DNA from: Spirochaetales bacterium
GTDB lineage: Bacteria; Spirochaetota; Spirochaetia; DSM-2461
Assembly (NCBI GenBank): GCA_002748225.1
Contig: PDRU01000093.1
Span: 1-16,957, forward strand
Direction of reading: 5' to 3'
Length of the DNA stretch: 16,957 nucleotides
Positions within the stretch are counted from its first letter, which is position 1. Each line of letters begins with the position of its first letter. Below the pieces are notes generated by a model. The model made no database searches. It saw only the letters and a list, made by a program, of their open reading frames with translations, and was not told the origin of the DNA. The translations under genes were made by a program, and so were the position numbers. Shown piece after piece: positions 14,501-16,957 of this stretch.

Positions 14501-16477
14501 GGCGCCGCCGTACATTCGGTGAGCATAAACAGTCTTACGGAAAAACTGAGCCGTTTCCTGCTGAGCGGTACAGACGCGTCCGGCAGTTCCAACGGTGTGC
14601 AGTCCGGCACCGTCTATCTGGATGAAATTCATTTCCGGGATCCGGCCTATTCCATTGCCGGAGCAATGGAAGTAAACGCGCGCTGGGAATACCCGCAGGA
14701 AGTTCTCCGGCAGGGCAATTTCCCTGTTCTGGGAAACATTACCCTGGAAGGACACAGCGGTGTTTCAGGAGGCAGGATTCTCTCCGGACTTAACCGTTCC
14801 AGCACGGCCGTCACCGGAGACTTTACAGCCGGGGCAGATGTTCTGGGGGCCCGGCTGGGCACACGGTGGCAGGTCAGCCATGAAAAAGCTGAAACAGCCT
14901 GGTCGGGAAGCCACACACTGAGAATTCCGGCTAAGTCTTTTCCCTTCTGGGCGGAAGACGCCTACTCCCAGAATGTATCCGGCAGCGCTGCTACTTTTTC
15001 CCGGCGCAGCACATTAAACCTTTCCCTTGCTCCGGGGAATATCCGTTTCGATGCCAAGTCTCTGCACGACGGCACAGCTCTGGTGCAGAAATGGGAAGGC
15101 CGAACCTCGTGGCAGGGCCCCTGGTGGCAGGCCGGTCTGAATGCGGTCTACACCCTGGAAACCCGCGATGATCCGCCTGAAAAAACCGACTACTTCTCCG
15201 GGTGGATTCTCCGCTACGCCTATGTGGCGCCTTCCAGGGCAGCGGTTTACAGCCACAGCGCCGCGCACAGCATGAATATTCTGGGAAAATGGGGACCGGT
15301 ATCCCTGCTCTGGAAACCGCAGCTGAACATGGCAAGGCAGCGTTACCCCTCGTGGAACCAGGAAAACCGCTGGCAGGGCACACTTTCGATTCCCGTTAAT
15401 ATGGACGGCTGGAAATTAAACGCGCAGTACTACCGCGGCATGCGGCAGTTACTGGAAATACCCTCCGGCAGCAGCGGAAGTTTTCTGGACTCCTGGAGCA
15501 TGTTTCATAACAACCTGGGCCGGCAGCTGCCCTTCTTTTCCTACATGCCCTTCCGGGAGCTGATGGGCGCTTCAGACGCCGCAACCTTCAGCCGGCTGAC
15601 CGATGGACAGGATCAGACTGATTACACAGCCCGGTTTTCTCTGGAAGCGTCCCGCAGCAGCAGTACCCCTCTTATACAGCTTCTGCTGCCTTCTTCAGCC
15701 CGGTTTTCCATGGAACGCAGCTACCAGCGTAAAAACAGTACTGTCGGCTGGCAAAATACCTGGCGCGGCTCCCTTGTATTCAGCTCCGCCAATCTCTTCG
15801 GCCGATTTGGGTATTACTCCTTTATTCCTTGGTACAACAACGACCAGTTCGACTCTCTGCTGCAAATCACCCTGAAAGATTTAAACAGCCCGAATGCCCC
15901 TGCACTGAACAAAATAACAGCCCAGACCAACTGGATATTTACGGGGAACCGCAGCAGCCGGATGTTTTTTGACTACCGCCTGGAGTGGGACTGGAGTTCC
16001 GAAAAAAGAAACACCCTCCAGGAAGGCCGCCTGGAATACCAGTGGCGTTCAGAGAGCAGGGACAAACTGCATCTGCCTCTTATCAAAAGAGTTATTCTGC
16101 GTCAGCATTATCTGGCACACGCCGAACGGTTCAGCATACAGGGCAGCCACCCATGGAAAGATGCGCCTGAATCCTCAAAAAGCAATACAGGGGCCTGGAA
16201 GCCGAAATACGGTTTTAAGGCTGCGCGGCCTCGTGCAGTGCAGCCACGTGAAACCCGGCCTTGTGCGGCGCGGCCCCATGCATCCCGGCCCGTACGGCGC
16301 GGCCTTGTGCGGCGCGGCCTTGTGAAACTCGGCCCGTACGGCGCGGCCTTTTGCAATGCAACCCCGTGCGGCGGAATGAGCCCCCCCTGCCCGAATAAAA
16401 GCGCCGCCGGCACTCAGCACCCCGCCCTCACTCAGCACCCCGCCGGCACTCAGGCCACCTTCAGCCCCGCCAGCTGA
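11516..16477 (+). CDS. Giant exported, probably outer-membrane beta-barrel protein, SprA-like in plan
   Basis: 1653 residues; the ATG follows AACAGGTAG. The signal peptide core is about residues 23-40 (LAVLAFISAALLPLPAAAG), without a lipobox. The body is almost entirely beta: alternating polar/aromatic strands in the first about 200 residues and again from about 1040 on (WQAGLNAVYTLETRD, WKLNAQYYRGMRQ, NKITAQTNWIFTG). Between them are jelly-roll/Ig-like inserts, including VDGVPLDAYRTMVFYVKA-like (from about 930) and GTVYLDEIHF (about 1033). The N-terminal order EFVQKAVIGNAGIN (about 135), TPGITTRFA and GRYFILPDTGVSSLRVFLES recalls SprA, the type 9 secretion channel of Bacteroidota. This is inference from memory. 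It could instead be an unrelated large spirochaetal surface barrel. The last about 85 residues are encoded by a 15-bp and an 18-bp minisatellite and are rich in Arg, Pro and Cys, so the original C-terminus is probably lost or extended. Confidence 0.7.
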   Translation: MPSVARLFLKLTSFLFSAKGGRPLAVLAFISAALLPLPAAAGEASPYLFDFNLGDNEINLHWEGYWRVTFTAGGGFGKITNQTAFPGLSRGTRFFQEPDLTLTLWLDDRWFLETTFLEDFKHNTYRAGYRGREGEFVQKAVIGNAGINAVPRAGVPVPSPRSNTPGITTRFASERSEHSLMLRYDAAEARKKTFLGPYEVNTQDIPLSRFAEGRYFILPDTGVSSLRVFLESTNGTVTGTDERGDIHKFREAEPAEYFADETNGLLILREAAVSRVAVYYTVGGTAVGDSSLGLNFIVPASDPANGNYSPDLAAWGGVPGNLLDFAWSETNPYSAAPAPENTFAHTSRISLPAGDALLLYNPGHFSPFERQNVYKSSLSIPEETWRVRTLIQDKGKLYPAASEPLYITAADSTDNTITIYASPGSAEYLRRPDNRYPFAVSYPEIYGTGREQADEHISSKLVLAIRSSNPGYNLESGTAPGSVTVKVNGITDNTVTVTKSGQLQFRQTINANDWIEVIYRTESLNLDGGDLFIYQGNQFRFTPALTWETAESVRWNISGQKSLEEYGQSPGSIQMASTLNWQKEKLKLGWRGEGILSTPDTTGTYRLFGMEKNGLGLVFFQNTAVGSPSSAAGIPQPPSGPLTGSRSPAAQYSYISTGILGSQILQNYLWPGASATGEDAPALAARLPGDPVYGDIMEIRFSLLDASGQHEWTSGDFLSDTQGPINLSAYSSMELPLKFLDDHGSHSLGSAPPRVIIQAGEIGESEDFHQDGTVNSPDPGALAQWDGDISADIAAGIAAAWNNPGTWQTLTLNFTPAQKARLTSVRSFRVIMENDTGSDMSGRVILGAPRLAGSPFRTEIRQPDNSPAPGEDITGEEIPETGLAAAFPETSELFHSGGSGNKALRIRWGSDVSGGAGISPLNRWEAVSWFEGVPLDAYRTMVFYVKASASQAGHPLTARITDSDNRGITVNWSPADTAWDRITIDISSQSAQSANGAAVHSVSINSLTEKLSRFLLSGTDASGSSNGVQSGTVYLDEIHFRDPAYSIAGAMEVNARWEYPQEVLRQGNFPVLGNITLEGHSGVSGGRILSGLNRSSTAVTGDFTAGADVLGARLGTRWQVSHEKAETAWSGSHTLRIPAKSFPFWAEDAYSQNVSGSAATFSRRSTLNLSLAPGNIRFDAKSLHDGTALVQKWEGRTSWQGPWWQAGLNAVYTLETRDDPPEKTDYFSGWILRYAYVAPSRAAVYSHSAAHSMNILGKWGPVSLLWKPQLNMARQRYPSWNQENRWQGTLSIPVNMDGWKLNAQYYRGMRQLLEIPSGSSGSFLDSWSMFHNNLGRQLPFFSYMPFRELMGASDAATFSRLTDGQDQTDYTARFSLEASRSSSTPLIQLLLPSSARFSMERSYQRKNSTVGWQNTWRGSLVFSSANLFGRFGYYSFIPWYNNDQFDSLLQITLKDLNSPNAPALNKITAQTNWIFTGNRSSRMFFDYRLEWDWSSEKRNTLQEGRLEYQWRSESRDKLHLPLIKRVILRQHYLAHAERFSIQGSHPWKDAPESSKSNTGAWKPKYGFKAARPRAVQPRETRPCAARPHASRPVRRGLVRRGLVKLGPYGAAFCNATPCGGMSPPCPNKSAAGTQHPALTQHPAGTQATFSPAS
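16221..16368. repeat. 15-bp GC-rich minisatellite, ten degenerate units
   Basis: Ten consecutive units follow the consensus CGGCGCGGCCTTGTG. Eight are 15 bases and two (16296-16309 and 16340-16353) are 14 bases. Exact or near-exact copies include CGGCGCGGCCTTGTG at 16310-16324 and the pair ending GGCCCGTAC at 16281-16295 and 16325-16339. The array lies inside the 3' end of the giant gene. Each 14-base unit shifts the reading frame relative to the repeat, so the encoded peptide changes from xARPx to RRGLV to GPYGAA. Confidence 0.85.
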
Positions 16478-16606
16478 ACGCGCCCCTTCCCCCATAAAAC
16501 CCGCCCTTACGCAATCAGCAGGTGCTCTTACATGCGCCCCGCCCTCACTCAGCACCCCGCCGTTGCCCAGCGCCCCGCCGGCACTCAGGCCGCCTTCAGC
16601 CCCGCC
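16402..16606. repeat. 18-bp GC-rich minisatellite in two blocks spanning the stop codon and intergenic region
   Basis: Block 1 has units at 16402-16419, 16420-16437 and 16438-16455. Block 2 has units at 16537-16554, 16555-16572 and 16573-16590. The unit CCCCGCCCTCACTCAGCA occurs identically at 16420 and 16537, and CCCCGCCGGCACTCAGGC identically at 16438 and 16573. Both blocks are followed by nearly the same CACCTTCAGCCCCGCC / CGCCTTCAGCCCCGCC, so one block is a copy of the other with an extra unit inserted in block 2. The 206 bases 16478-16683 between genes hold only this repeat, its spacer and the pepC start region; I see no gene there. Confidence 0.85.
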
Positions 16607-16652
16607 CCCCCATCTCCAGTTAGGCACGCCTATTCCACAAACCTCCAAACAT

Positions 16653-16660
16653 GCTACTAT
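16653..16660 (+). promoter_or_regulatory. Possible extended -10 promoter for the aminopeptidase gene
   Basis: TGCTACTAT spans 16652-16660: a TG extension one base before a -10-like TACTAT (16655-16660). No good -35 is visible upstream. The predicted start would leave a leader of about 17 bases containing AAGAGGGA before the ATG at 16684. Confidence 0.35.
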
Positions 16661-16683
16661 GGCAAAAAAATCAAGAGGGAAAA

Positions 16684-16957
16684 ATGAACATATCATCCAC
16701 GCTTATACAGCAATTCCAATTTTAACAACCAGACCCTGCGCACACATAACTTTTACTTTTCCAACGAAACAAAACGCGGTGAAATAACTTCACAGAAATC
16801 CAGCGGCCGCTGCTGGATATTCGCGGCCCTCAACGCCGCCCGTGTCAAAACCATGGAACAGCTGAATCTGGAAACATTTGAGTTCTCTCAAAATCATACA
16901 CTCTTCTGGGACAAGCTGGAAAAGTCCAACTATTTTCTGGAAAGCATACTGGAAACC
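16684..16957 (+). CDS. pepC: Aminopeptidase C / bleomycin hydrolase (C1-like cysteine peptidase), 5' part with frameshift; 3' end outside window
   Basis: The frame ending at 16957 encodes NNQTLRTHNFYFSNETKRGE, then the active-site block QKSSGRCWIFAALN (catalytic Cys codon 16811-16813), then FEFSQNHTLFWDKLEKSNYF. These are the unmistakable signatures of the PepC/BLMH papain-like aminopeptidases, which form hexameric cytoplasmic peptidases. The natural start is the ATG at 16684, six bases after AGAGGGA, reading MNISSTLIQQFQF, a typical PepC N-terminus. That frame hits TAA at 16723-16725, while the PepC frame is one base over and has no start codon before the catalytic Cys except a CTG at 16736. 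The Cys would be near residue 43, whereas the family has it near 70. A short out-of-frame deletion (or an assembly error) is inferred near 16711-16723. The gene may be inactive. Confidence 0.8.

Noticed and set aside
16221..16606. CRISPR array
   Set aside because: Units are contiguous 15- and 18-bp tandem repeats without unique spacers of constant size, and no cas gene is nearby.
16175..16696. 173-codon minus-strand open frame rich in GGVLSEGG and KAAPYGP units
   Set aside because: The repeat-like peptide simply reads the 18-bp and 15-bp minisatellites on the other strand; it has no conserved domain, no good ribosome binding site and overlaps the pepC start.
16660..16787. Plus-strand reading MAKKSRGKNEH from the ATG at 16660
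   Set aside because: Its peptide has no similarity to PepC and it covers the pepC ribosome binding site; the ATG at 16684 is better placed.

Overview
The window looks like chromosomal DNA from a host-associated spirochaete, most likely a Treponema-type organism. This is inferred from gene content: several exported beta-rich proteins without lipoprotein signals, a stand-alone anti-sigma kinase / STAS antagonist / PilZ cluster, and compact overlapping genes at roughly balanced GC. No rRNA or species marker is present, so the genus is an inference. There is no CRISPR array, no transposase and no phage gene.

Layout. Bases 1-3108 (+) hold three overlapping genes for exported proteins that share a fibronectin-III-like module of the form W-x-x-V-x-x-A-x-x-Y. 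The first is cut by the window edge; the next two end in probable outer-membrane beta-strand domains. They converge on a minus-strand block at 3105-6819: a small SET-domain protein, a tRNA with anticodon CAT and its own promoter, and a 983-residue ATPase-like protein with a helical-repeat C-terminus and an imperfect Walker A. Divergent from it, 6908-8758 (+) holds two signalling modules. The first is an ATP-binding anti-sigma-type protein overlapping a PilZ (c-di-GMP receptor) protein. The second has its own strong promoter and encodes a TTG-started STAS anti-sigma antagonist and an RsbW/SpoIIAB-like protein.

Bases 8781-11452 (-) form an overlapping three-gene operon: a conserved-looking unknown protein; a membrane protein with a complete voltage-sensor domain in which an extracytoplasmic domain replaces the channel pore, followed by a HAMP-like segment; and a small exported protein whose N-terminus carries a 12-bp tandem repeat. 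Divergent from this, 11516-16477 (+) is one very large gene for an exported, probably outer-membrane beta-barrel protein. Its organisation reminds me of SprA, the giant Bacteroidota type 9 secretion channel; this is a lead, not a proven homology. Its 3' end runs into a 15-bp minisatellite and then an 18-bp minisatellite that continues into the intergenic region. The window ends inside an aminopeptidase C (bleomycin hydrolase family) gene whose first codons appear to have suffered a short out-of-frame deletion.

The likely joint theme is envelope biology and stress or second-messenger signalling: large surface proteins on both flanks, with a partner-switching module, a c-di-GMP receptor and a voltage-sensing HAMP protein between them. 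The items most worth following up are the voltage-sensor/HAMP protein, the SprA-like giant barrel with its repeat-eroded 3' end, and the PilZ/anti-sigma gene pair.
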